A stretch of DNA of 64,000 nucleotides from Nothophaeocryptopus gaeumannii (Eukaryota > Ascomycota > Dothideomycetes > Mycosphaerellales > Mycosphaerellaceae), in NCBI GenBank assembly GCA_031771865.1, contig JASISA010000019.1:1488001-1552000 (forward strand). Reading direction: 5' to 3'. Positions within the stretch are counted from its first letter, which is position 1, and each line of letters opens with the position of its first letter. The position numbers and the translations under genes are program-made. The notes beneath the pieces are model-generated. The model did not search any database. It had not been told where the DNA came from and worked only from the letters and a program-made list of their open reading frames with translations. Shown here piece by piece: positions 1 through 10,623 of this stretch.

Positions 1-2
1 CA

Positions 3-404
3 GCCGAGATCTCACTTACCAATACCGGTCTGCAGCAGTCCGTCTTCGATGGTCCAGTAGACACTATCACCTTGGAACTCGCGCCTTACGTTCGTTCAAT
101 TGTGGAATACGATCAAGCGCTCGAGGAACAACGTGAGCGGCTCAATCTGCTCGGATCGGATGGGAGGAAGGCCAAGAGGGCTAGGACGACGAGGGCAGCA
201 AGAAGTGCGCTTGAAGGTGGACAGAGGGCGTCGACAAGAAGGGAGAGGTGGTTTACGAAGGATTTGGATATGGTCGCCGTCCTGTCGACCGGTGGCAAAG
301 GCTGGCCTCGATTTGCTGAGGCTCCGCCGTCTGTGGAAGGGATATCACTATCGCAATCACAAGAGGCAACAGATGTCCCGGCTTCGAGCGCTGAGGCTGC
401 GTAA
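3..404 (+). CDS. C-terminal end of a possible ELG1/ATAD5-like clamp-unloader subunit (5' end outside window)
   Basis: The frame is open from the window edge to a TAA at 402-404, so only the last 133 residues are present. The visible part has a helical stretch (LAPYVRSIVEYDQALEEQR), then a basic segment with RTTRAARSALEGG and RRERWF, and an acidic/Ser-rich tail. The order APYVRxIxxxD, TTRAxRxALEGG, RRERWF matches my recollection of the C-terminal tail of fungal Elg1/ATAD5-type proteins. Those are the large subunits of the RFC-like complex that unloads PCNA from chromatin. The ATPase domain itself would lie outside the window, so this is family recollection and not proof. An unrelated nuclear protein with a basic tail is the alternative. 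Confidence 0.5.
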   Translation, partial: AEISLTNTGLQQSVFDGPVDTITLELAPYVRSIVEYDQALEEQRERLNLLGSDGRKAKRARTTRAARSALEGGQRASTRRERWFTKDLDMVAVLSTGGKGWPRFAEAPPSVEGISLSQSQEATDVPASSAEAA

Positions 405-545
405 CGTAGGCTCTGAGCTATCACTACGGTCTCATTCTGTAGGGCGAAAGACCACGCTCGAATATCTTCAGACAACAGCACACATGAAACACAAGCCGTA
501 CATTCGTCTACCTCATCTACAACTCACCTCACATCTTCATAGCTC

Positions 546-2969
546 TCACGCCGTAGGCTTCACAAAATGTCCCGGACTAGGAGGCACATCCCCCGTCTCC
601 CAAAGCGTCATGTTGGAGCCCATCTCGAATTCAATCGTCCCTCCATTCATCATGACATCCTCATGCTCGAACCAATTTCTGTTCCACGTCTTCCCATTGA
701 TTTTGACAGACTGTACGTAGTAGCTGTTGGCGTTATCGAGATTGCTTGCCATAATCCTCAGAGTTGCGTTGCCGTTTACTGTCATATTGATATCGCTAAA
801 CCAGGGGCTATTGAGTAAGTAGACGGGTTGTGTGACGACGGGATAGAGGCCTAGCATTTGCCAGATTAGCCAGGAATTTAGGGCGCCTGCGTCGGAGTTT
901 CCGGGGACGCCGTAGAGTGCGTCTTTGAAGAATTCGTTTGCTAGATCTCGGGTTTGGTTTACTGATTTGGCTTGTTTATTGATGTAGTGATACTGGTACG
1001 GCGTAGCGAAGTCTGGCTCGTTGCCAATATTCATTATCGTCGTGATCCCCGCCCCGTTGTCGCCTAGGTCCTGCTCGGATGTGTTGGGCATGAAAATGTA
1101 GTCCAATCTTCGCTCGAATTCGTCCGGACCACCCATGAATTCAATCAAAGTCTGCATATCGTGCGGGACTGTGAAGCCATACTCAAAAGGTGTTGCTTCG
1201 TAGGTGATTGAAGACCATTCACATCCGCCGCAGAGAGCAGGATTGTAATCGGTCAGATTGAAAGGGCCGGTGGAGAGACGGGGCGTGAGGAAGCCTGTGA
1301 AGTTCTTGTGGGTGAGATTGTGGGACCAGAGGTTTTGCCAGTTTGCTGAGCGATTCATGTACTTGTCCACGTCATTCGGCGCGAGGTCTTTGGCGAGTTG
1401 GACGAGGGAGAAATCGTTTAGGGAGTATTCGATTGTGCGGGAGATGCTTCGCGTGGATTGGTCTACACTGAGGTAGCCGAGTTCGAGCCAGTCTTTTAAT
1501 GCGCCGCGGCCTTGTTGGATGCCGTTGGTGTTGTCGACTTGGTTGAAGGTGTTGTCGGGAATGACTTCGGCGTCTTTGACCATGGCCATATAGCCTTCGG
1601 TCCAGTTGACGTTGGGAAGCTTTTTGATGTAGGCGTCTGCGAGGACGTTGTCTGCATCGCTTCCACCTTGCACGAGGCCGTTATAGTTGCCACTGCGCCC
1701 GTCAGGCATGAAGCCTTCATACTTCCAAATGTCGATCGTGGCACGGATCATGCTTTGGTAGTACTCCAGTTGGATCAGATGATAGAGAGACACCGTACAT
1801 CGAAAGGTATCCCAATATGTGTAGAAGTCGTCCCAAGAGTCCTCTGACTCCCACAGTGGATTCTCGCCCGAGCGATCTGAGGGCATGAGGTGCATGAAGT
1901 ACAGGCTGGAGTAGAGCAGTACCAGGTTTGTTCGATTTTGAGCCGAGTCGGTGGGCACTCGAATCTTCGAGAAGACATCGCTGTTCCATTCTTTGACCGC
2001 AGTATCCACAGTATCATTGAGATTCCAAGATTTGATCTCATTGTCCTTGAATTGACAGGCCTTTTCTACCGAGATGAACGAAATTCCTATTCGAGATCTC
2101 AGTGAGGTGGTGTTCGAGCTTTCGGGCCACGAGAATATGGCTCCTACGCGATCAGTCAAGGGTCCAGACTCTTCTCTGCTACGATTCCTGAAGGTCGGAT
2201 GTGGGATTGGCTCATCTGACAAAACGTGCTGGTCTCGGGAAGGTAGCGTATTTCGTCCGCGAAATGTCAAAGCTTCACACGGTGCCTCTTCGAATTCGCC
2301 GCAGAAGTAGGTGATAGCAGGGGCACTCCCGCTAAATCCTCCTCCGTACGAACCATATCCTGTGTATTGCTTGCTCCCGTCATGAATCTCGATTGCGCCA
2401 CCAGAGTAATACTGCTGATAGCTCGACCCAAGATTGTCTGGGAGGAAGTGCGAGACGTCAACCAGCACATGCTTCTCCCCTGCAGGGAAGTCGTACTGTA
2501 TGATGCCGCTGTGACGGGCTCCAGCGAGCTGTATCGTTACATCGTTCTTGAGACGAGTCGAGAAATAGCCCACGCTAGCACTGTCATTGCCGACTCTTTC
2601 CTGCCAATATGTTGTATTGTCAAGCAAGTTTACTGGCGCGCTGTAAGATGTCAAAGGCATTTGAGAGACAATTCCATATTTTGGAGCGCCCCCAGTACCG
2701 GACTCATGCATCATGGAGACTCCAGTGACCAGGCCCTGGGGCGTCCAGCCTCCATTGATAGTGGCATAGCTGAGATTTGTTTCGTATGTGTCGATGCCTA
2801 CTTTGGCCACTCCGAACGGCAGTGCACCGCCGACGAAGATATCGCCGCCTCCGAACGCCAATCCAGGAATTGGGCCTTCGCCTCCAATGAAAGGGTTGAC
2901 GTATTGAGAGTAGTCGTGCTGGGCTGCCGCAAGATGTAATAAGGGCAAAAGAAGGCACACAGCTGCCAT
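546..2969 (-). CDS. Secreted GH92-family alpha-1,2-mannosidase
   Basis: An uninterrupted 807-residue protein. I start it at the ATG at 2969 because the longer reading frame (to 2993) begins with TTG. The new start opens directly with a signal peptide (AAVCLLLPLLHLAAA), so the product is probably secreted. YVNPFIGG just after the signal peptide is the usual opening of GH92 enzymes. Near the C-terminus GNEPDFATPYQYHY and VPGNSDAGALNSW followed by GLYPV match the conserved acid-containing loops of the family. GH92 enzymes are calcium-dependent exo-mannosidases that trim alpha-mannose from N-glycans or fungal mannan. Many N-x-S/T sequons fit an extracellular glycoprotein. Length is normal for the family and there is no intron. 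The gene converges on the partial gene at the window start, leaving only about 140 bp between stops. Confidence 0.93.
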   Translation of the reverse strand: MAAVCLLLPLLHLAAAQHDYSQYVNPFIGGEGPIPGLAFGGGDIFVGGALPFGVAKVGIDTYETNLSYATINGGWTPQGLVTGVSMMHESGTGGAPKYGIVSQMPLTSYSAPVNLLDNTTYWQERVGNDSASVGYFSTRLKNDVTIQLAGARHSGIIQYDFPAGEKHVLVDVSHFLPDNLGSSYQQYYSGGAIEIHDGSKQYTGYGSYGGGFSGSAPAITYFCGEFEEAPCEALTFRGRNTLPSRDQHVLSDEPIPHPTFRNRSREESGPLTDRVGAIFSWPESSNTTSLRSRIGISFISVEKACQFKDNEIKSWNLNDTVDTAVKEWNSDVFSKIRVPTDSAQNRTNLVLLYSSLYFMHLMPSDRSGENPLWESEDSWDDFYTYWDTFRCTVSLYHLIQLEYYQSMIRATIDIWKYEGFMPDGRSGNYNGLVQGGSDADNVLADAYIKKLPNVNWTEGYMAMVKDAEVIPDNTFNQVDNTNGIQQGRGALKDWLELGYLSVDQSTRSISRTIEYSLNDFSLVQLAKDLAPNDVDKYMNRSANWQNLWSHNLTHKNFTGFLTPRLSTGPFNLTDYNPALCGGCEWSSITYEATPFEYGFTVPHDMQTLIEFMGGPDEFERRLDYIFMPNTSEQDLGDNGAGITTIMNIGNEPDFATPYQYHYINKQAKSVNQTRDLANEFFKDALYGVPGNSDAGALNSWLIWQMLGLYPVVTQPVYLLNSPWFSDINMTVNGNATLRIMASNLDNANSYYVQSVKINGKTWNRNWFEHEDVMMNGGTIEFEMGSNMTLWETGDVPPSPGHFVKPTA

Positions 2970-3960
2970 GTTGAGTTCGAAGCAGTCAAACAAAATTACT
3001 TACATGAGGTCTGAACAAGGTCTGGTACATGCCTTGACTTGCAGTACTTGTAGAGGGTTCCAGCGTTGCACCTGCACAGAGCGGTAGTCATCTCGAAGGT
3101 CACATCCGCTGCAAGGATTGACATCATATTCCTGAATCTCTCCGCAGTTTGGGTTTACTGTAAGTTAATGAGCGGCAATTTCAACATGCTGTGCCTGGCA
3201 GATGCAGTTCATTAGTCATCTGCTCGCACTCTGGTCGAAGCGGCATCCAGATCGCCCACTCGATGCCGCTTTTGCTATGGAGGAGTATAATGAACACTGC
3301 AGGCTCCGAGGTGGAGGTGCTGTATCGGCCTCAACTCTGCCGAGCCAAGCCGGGTGCTACATGTAGCCTGAGGGCAGAGCTTGAGAGTCGTTCATATCAT
3401 CATCCAGAACAGAGTATCGATGATGGATCTGAGTGTGTGAGAGATGCCTTGGCTGCTGAGGACTTTGAAGCCGGGCTCGCGAGACGTGTGCGCTGCTTTC
3501 TGGACGCGCTTGAATGGCATGTGAAGAGGAGCATGCGCTCGTCTCGCGCGAGTGCAGTCCTTGCTCATCGCACATCGTTGAAAGTGCATGCCATCTTTCG
3601 TCGTACCTGTGTCTTCTTCATAGCAATGAGGTATATGGAGCGAGACTTGGAAGCAGAAGTGCGTTGTGGTAGAGCCAAATCAGGCGACTTTTGACCCCGG
3701 CTGCGTGACCTCGTCCCACGACTAAGCTGAGAAAGTCTGGGGCACCCTCAAGTGCGACGCCGGGCTTGGCGCACAGATTATCGGCCTAGGACTACACACC
3801 ATCTGAATCTCCATCGACGACGCCGCCTCCAACTCGAACATCACCCAGCGTCCGGTACGACTACACATCTGCACCACTCTCCACGTCGCCAACACCTCGA
3901 ATACTGACTGGAGTAGCATACAGTCTTCCGCCCACCGGAATACCGTCGATCGCTGCCAAT
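2970..3960. other. Intergenic region between GH92 and uS7 genes
   Basis: About 1 kb between two divergently transcribed genes, so it should hold both promoters. A 167-codon frame at 3191-3694 has no recognisable domain and a composition like random sequence, and I do not call it. I see no repeat or RNA gene here. Confidence 0.5.
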
Positions 3961-4910
3961 ATGTCCGACTCTGGAGAGGTTGAGGTCCAGCAGGGCGCAT
4001 ACCCAGTCCTCCCAAAGGATGTCACCAGCGAATTGGGCTGTACGTAAAGCCGGGAGATGATTGAAATGGGCTATCGAGTCATTGGGGGATATGCGCCATA
4101 TGTCTTCGATGCTTGAGATGCCTCGGACCAACACATCTCATGTCCGCATGAAGCCAAGCAATTTCGCTGACCAGTGTGCGCAGCCATCAAACTCTTTAAC
4201 AAGTGGTCCTACGAGGATGTAGAGATCCGCGATATCTCCCTGACGTACGTTCACCGACACCCAAATCTCGACGGAGGATATACTTGTTCAGAACTGGCAT
4301 GGGAAGATGGGAAGAGCGCGAGCTGACGGGGACATCACAGCGACTACATCCAGATCCGGCAACCAGTCTACATCTCCCACTCTGCTGGCCGATATGCCGT
4401 CAAGCGCTTCCGCAAGGCGCAGTGCCCAATCATTGAGCGTCTCACCAACTCGCTCATGATGAACGGCCGCAACAACGGAAAGAAGCTCATGGCTGTCCGC
4501 ATCGTTGCCCACTCCTTCGAGATCGTACGTCTTCATCCAGAACACTGTCGAAGTTGGCTTGCAGGGATATGTGCTGACAAGATGGAACGCAGATCCACAT
4601 CATGACCGACCAGAACCCAATCCAGATCGCCGTCGATGCCATCGTCAACTGCGGTCCCCGCGAAGACTCCACCCGTATCGGAAGCGCCGGTACCGTTCGT
4701 CGCCAGGCCGTGGATGTCTCCCCTCTCCGCCGTGTCAACCAGGCCATCGCCCTCCTCACCATCGGTGCCCGCGAGGCCGCTTTCCGAAACATCAAGAGCA
4801 TTGCCGAGTGCCTTGCTGAGGAGCTGATCAACGCTGCCAAGGGTAGCAGCAACAGCTACGCCATCAAGAAGAAGGACGAGCTGGAGCGTGTCGCCAAGTC
4901 CAACAGATAG
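3961..4910 (+). CDS. RPS5: 40S ribosomal protein S5 (uS7)
   Basis: Four exons: 3961-4039, 4184-4244, 4341-4524, 4593-4910, each with GT-AG borders and compatible phases. Spliced together they give 213 residues, the usual size of the eukaryotic uS7 protein. The first exon encodes MSDSGEVEVQQ and joins to SIKLFNKWSYEDVEIRDISL, then DYIQIRQPVY, then IHIMTDQNPIQIAVDAIVN and the C-terminal KKKDELERVAKSNR. uS7 sits in the head of the small subunit next to the mRNA exit channel and contacts E-site tRNA. Three introns near the 5' end is common in ascomycete ribosomal protein genes. The gene converges with DNF3. Confidence 0.97.
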
Positions 4911-5523
4911 ACGGGCTTTGTTACCATCAACAGCAGCAGGCGTGGATGGTGGATGGGTTTATTGCATCATTGACGGGACTTGGTGTTGGGTGGTTACGGC
5001 TCGCGTTGCATTGAGTCTGACGCTGCGGCTTTCACTGGCTTCCTCCTAGAGCAGGCAAGGATGCAGTGAGAGGAACGAGATGTCACATCTGTGTCCGTCC
5101 CTTTTTCGCGCACAGCTTGATATGGAGTGCACAAAAGGCATGTCACGATACTTCCAATCAAATCATGAAACAGCGCTACGCTCCCTCATCATATTAGAGC
5201 ACTGGATGAGTATGATTCAATGAGTGAGGTCATGGTCAAGGACCAAGACCGATGTTAGACATATGGATGTGGAGCGTCGAATGACTCCGCGATGCTCACT
5301 ATGAACATAGATTGGCAACAATTACAGCCGCCGCACACACACCTGCCTGGCGTTCACATGCGACACTCGGCTTATGAAAGGGCCGACCCAGCCATCATCA
5401 CCGGCCGACTCCCAGGGACAAATCGAATCAATATGAAACGACAGCTTGCAACGTCTCGCGAAAACCATGGGTATCATTTACGTTACTACTCGTAAGACAT
5501 CCCACATCATCATCACTCATCAC
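4911..5523. other. Shared 3' flank of uS7 and DNF3-type genes
   Basis: About 610 bp between two converging genes. It should hold both 3' UTRs and polyadenylation signals. The frames at 5292-5736 are shadows of the DNF3 3' exon or chance. Nothing else is visible. Confidence 0.5.
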
Positions 5524-8500
5524 TCATCCACCATTCGTCGTCGTCGGATTAGGAGTCATCGTCTCCCTCCTCACACTCCCAAACCTCCGACTCAACATCT
5601 CCGATATATCCGTACTCGTCCTTCCACCATGCCCATCGGGCCCTTCATCAACCATGACAGCTTGTTCCTCCGTTTGAATCCTCCCCAATTCAAAGCCCAC
5701 ACCGCCCTCTTCCATCGTTCGTGGTCGGGAAAGTAGTTCCTGGACTTCGGACTCGCGTTTCTCTTGTTCAGCCTCGCGATCGAATTCAATGCTGGTCTTT
5801 TTCTTCGAACCGTGATCCCATCCCTGCTGTAACCATCCACTCGCAGCCTCTTCGAATCGTCTCCTCACATCCAAATCCTTCTCCAACGTAGCGAACGTCT
5901 CCTCATCCGTGGGGAAGAAGGCCGCTTTGAGCGCTCGTATTCCGATTTCCAAAAGAACACAACACACGATGATGATGATCAAAGTAAACCACCATAATCC
6001 GCTCTGACCGAAACGGGCGAATAATCCGCCGCGGACGTTGTATTCGAGGTTGGGTTTGTATAGGCCTGCGAGGATGATATTCCAGAGGAACCAGCCACCT
6101 ATCGATATGACGCATGCAATCAAAGCCATGACGGATTTATACCGTTGTTCGATGATTTGGAGTTTTATGGAGATGAGGATGACGCAGGCGGTGAATGTCA
6201 TGTTGCCGAGGGGGAAGAGGGTGTTCTCTCTACAATACAAGTCAGTTGATGGTGCTGCGTTGGAAGTGGGCTGTTGGGCGGGTGACCTACGCAGAGAATA
6301 TAGCATCTCCGTAAAGACCCCACATCGTGAAGAAGATGATCATAGAGTTAGAGACGGCAGTGAACATCCAACCAACGAAGATTTTGAGATTGAAACCGCC
6401 GCCTCTTTGGCCTTTTGTGTAAAGTTCCGGCACGGCGATGAGTGTGGAGGCTCGAAGGTCTTGTTCGAATATTCCGAGGAAAACAATCGCTGAAGGGTGT
6501 TAGCTCTGCGACGTGAGGTGCTTGAAAAGTGAGTGACTTACGGAGAGAGGTGAAGAGGGTGTTGAACATGCTGAGAGACCAGGGCTCGTAGAGCGATGTG
6601 CCGCTGTAGCCGTTGTAGCGTTGGAAGATAGCTTGGGTTAGGTAGAATAGCATCTCTTTCCAGAAGGTACCTGGGATGGTCAGCGTCGTGACAAGGGCAA
6701 CAGCGGCGGGAGTTGAACTCACCGACAGTATACTTCGAGGTGCGGATATAGTTCCAGCGTCCATGCACAAGCAGGAGCTTGGTGAGGAACCTGAACTGAG
6801 CGATCGAGTAATCAGACGTACGAGCAGCCTGGAGACCCTCCTTGCCAGTGATACCGATCCCGACATGCGCTTCCTGGATCATTGCAATGTCGTTCGCACC
6901 ATCGCCAATAGCTAGAGTTACACTCTTGTTGACTTTCGTACGAATAGCATTGACCAGACCAGCCTTCTGACTTGGCGAAGCCCGACAGCAAATCACTGAG
7001 TCTGCCAGGATAGCGAGATCAAGGAACAATGTATGGAGAGCCTCGTCAGATTGTATTGCCGCAAGTGTCTGCCCATCGATGACAACGACAGAGTGCGCAA
7101 TACCTCCGCGGTTGATATCGATGATCGAGGCCGCAATATTCTGCTCCACATCGCCGGCTTCGTAGTCCAAGATCGTGACTGAGCTGTAGTCTTTGATTAA
7201 GCGACAGCTGTGCCCGATATTGATAGCCGTCTCTCGCTTGTCTCCAGTCAACATCCACATCCTAATGTTCCCACGTCGGAGACGTTCGATTGTTTCTGGC
7301 ACGCCTTTTTGGAGCTTGTCTTCGATCGCGGTTGCACCTCCTAGTTCAAGTTGCTGTTCAATGAGTTCTCCGGCCTTTTCGATGAGGTCTGTGCGGTTCA
7401 CGAGCGAGGTGGTGGCATCGTGATAGATCTTCTTCCAGGATTGATACTCTTCTTCGGTCAAAGCACGGTGACCGTACAGCAACGTTCGCAGGCCTTCTGT
7501 AGCAAATTCGTTGATGTGCTGAAGACATCTCTCAATCACCAGTGCCTCGTCTGATGCTACGGATTCATCTACGATATTGTGGCCCTCGGCTTCAGAATGA
7601 AGAAATCCCACACCCTCGGACATGGACCGTCGTAATTGACTCGCAGTCGACATTCGTGGTGTGACAACGTCTGTCTCTCTTTCATGAAGCCAGTTTTCGA
7701 CATCATCACGGATAGGCTCCAGCGCGCGACCAATGCTGAGTCTAGTGACAGTCGTACTTCGTCTCGCCAGACCGTTGCTTGTGCGTGGCATGCTCGATAC
7801 ACTGCCTGACCGCTCCATCATACTGCTCTTCCGACGAAGAGCCTCGTGGGCTTCCATACTCCTTCGCTCGATTGTTCGCTTCTCGATCTCAGCCAGCTTC
7901 TGTTTGGCGATGCTCGCAAGACGCAGTCTTGACATAATAATCGAATCCGCTCCCTTACAGAACACAACGACCCTGCCATCCGGCATCCGAACGATCACCG
8001 ACATGCGCTTTCGCTTGCTAGAGAACTCAATCACATCCAAAACCTTGTACTGCTCGAAAACGGGTTCCGAGTTAGGGCCGTTCGGATGGAGCTTCAAGGT
8101 CAGCATCGCAGCGTCACGTTCGTAGGCCAGGAAGCCCAACTCTTGAGCAGCCTTGACGAGAGCCAGCTCGTCTGGTGAAGACGCTTGGAAGCTGATCTGA
8201 GCACCATCGTTCCCTTTCCGTTCAGGCAAACAGGTGTGACAAAGCGCCATAGATAGAACCATCATCCTAGCTCGTTGGGAGAAGAGGGTATGCGGTCGTC
8301 TTTGCAAGTAACGGATCAACTCCTGTGTACTCTGCTCGGGTTGCGCCATGTCGGGTACGGCTGATGACCTCCATTGACTCGTCGAAACCCGGCTCGGCCG
8401 TGGCTGTGAGCTTTCCCGTTGGCTCTTTGCCATTGAAGTACGCACTCCTGCCTCGGCAGCGAAGTCGCGTCCTTCTACTTCATGAGATTGAGGTTTTCGA

Positions 8501-10623
8501 AATTTCCTTGCCGGCCGCTTCCCCTTGCTCCTCTTCTTGTGCAGCAAAATGTTCTCTCTGGGTGCCTCTTGTAGATCAGCATCATGCAGCCATGGCGTCC
8601 CGGCGATGCTCAACTTCCGCAGCTTCATAACGTTTTCTGTCAGCGTACCGGTCTTGTCCGAGAAGATGTAGCCGACCTGGCCAAGCTCCTCATTGATTGT
8701 AGAAGTCCGGGCTTCGAACGGTGTATTACTCGTTGCATCGTACATGTCGATATCAGAATTCATCAGGGCCATCTGGGAGACTTTGATGATCTCCAAGCTG
8801 ACGTAGAGCGACAAGGGGATCAACGTATGGAACATAATGATGAAAGATGTGAACAGCGGCCCAAAGCTGACTGGAGCGCTGCTAACGTACCAAGCCTTCT
8901 TTTCCGTCGTACTCTGCCAAATATGATATGCGATGCTGTTGAAAAGTGCTAGGAATAGCACGAAGAGTACCATAACAATAACGATCTTGTTGACCAGCGC
9001 CTGGAGAGAAGGAGCCTTGATGCGAGGGTTTTTGTTGGCGTTCATGCGAATCTTGCATTCTTCGCCGCTGTAGATAACAATTCCTATGCATTCAGCGGTG
9101 TTGCGAAGGATGCTGCCACGATAGATGACCTCGTTATTTGTGAGCGGGCTAGTCTTCTGGCCCACAGTAACCTTGCCTTCGAACTTGTACAGATCGAGAT
9201 TCGGATCCTCTACAACAAAATCCATACGAGCTCTGGCCAGATCCTCTTCAGTGCTGATAGCTTCCACAGAGGCAGGTACCGGATGCTTCGGCTTGAGATT
9301 GGTCTCGCCGTCAAGGGCCATAGTCTCCACGTATGCGGCATTGTTTGCACCCTTGCTCGAAAGTAGTACGATGTCTGCGGGTGCTGCATCGTCACGCTCT
9401 AGTTTGACCACATCTCCGACCTGGACGGATTGCCATTTCACAGGTGCCCAATGCATCGGACCATCCATGTTGATAGCAATGTCAGCATTTGCATCATGAT
9501 TTTCCGCACCATCATCCAAAGGCTTATATATGTGCAGGACTTTGGTCTCTCTGTTGTTCTCGGCTTTGTCAAGTCGATATCGACGGAGATCTTCATAACC
9601 TTCTTTGGCCATTGACAACGATACGAAGAAGAGTAAAGGCACAATTGTTGTATATGTGCCAGTGGTGCTCAGGCCTGGGATCATCTGTAGGATGGAGACG
9701 CAGAGAAAATAAAAGTTCGCAAGTTTGCTGAACTGGGCGAATAGTTGACGAGGTAGAAAATTCCAAGCAGTGTACTTGCTGGAGCGGATGAAGTTGGAGA
9801 CATATGGCTTCGACGTGCGCTCGTCGATGAATGACTGCTTGCGTGATGGGTCTAGAGGAACATGTCGACCATCCTTGGAAGCCGGCATCTCTTGCACACG
9901 CAGCACGAATTTACGCGCTTTGTCATATGCATCTCCCATCCTTTGAAGGGGCAGATGCTTTCCGGCCTGTTTGGAAACCCATTGCTGGTAGTTTGGCAAG
10001 GCTGATGTCCCTTGGAATGCTGAGGCAGGCTTTGATATAGAACATGGCCGCCAAGCGTCTTCGACGGGTGTGACTGTGATAGATGTTCTCGAGTCTTTCT
10101 TCGCTGTCGCTGGTCTGGCCTGGTTGTCCGTAGCCCCACTCGAGGAACCAACATCTTGAAGCTCTATTTCGCCATGCCCACTCGGTGGCTGTTGGCTGAT
10201 GTTGCGCATAAATAAGGAAGATCGAAGCGACATCTCTCGTATCCTCGACCTGGGCGACAGCACAGGTGAGGTCGTACTCTCTGGAGACTTGACGGTATCT
10301 TGTCCCAGGACACTTGGCGATCCAGCCGCGTGCGCAAGCCCAGTGTTCACTGTAAGACTGGGCGCTTTCGAACGATCGTCGGCGCCATCTACATTATCGC
10401 CTAGCATCTCATCGCTCTTTCGCTTTTTTGCCATGGCTCTGCTCACTACATCTTGCGAGAAGCGTACTCGATGGTCGGTCGAGGGTCGCGCATCGGCTCC
10501 GCTAACAGTTCTTGTGCCGGTCGGTATGCCATCGCTCTCGCCTTGAGCGACGCCATCTTCGTATTCATCGCTGTGGGCAGATCGTCTTCGCCGCACACCT
10601 CCCTCGCTCGGCGGCTCAGCCAT
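5524..10623 (-). CDS. DNF3: P4-type phospholipid-transporting ATPase (flippase), Dnf3 type
   Basis: Four exons on the minus strand: 10623-6723, 6670-6542, 6489-6291 and 6229-5524, joined by introns of 52, 52 and 61 bp with matching phases, giving 1,644 residues. Key P-type motifs are DGETNLKPK in the actuator domain, the phosphorylated Asp in DKTGTLTEN (about residue 656) and GDGANDIAMIQ (about 1240). Proline in SLYVSLEII within TM4 and the long transmembrane C-terminus (LPIVFLGIFEQDLRAS, ELYTKGQRGGG, WGLYGDA) mark the P4 flippase class. An insertion containing STQELIRYLQRRPHTLFSQ before ALCHTCLPE is what I associate with Dnf3 and not Dnf1/2, which also fits the length. Such proteins move phospholipids to the cytosolic leaflet of trans-Golgi or plasma membranes with a Cdc50-family partner. 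The N-terminal ~260 residues and the tail are hydrophilic and low in complexity, likely regulatory. Confidence 0.93.

Noticed and set aside
3191..3694. 167-codon frame upstream of uS7
   Set aside because: No domain, no signal, composition like random translation, and it lies in a promoter region.
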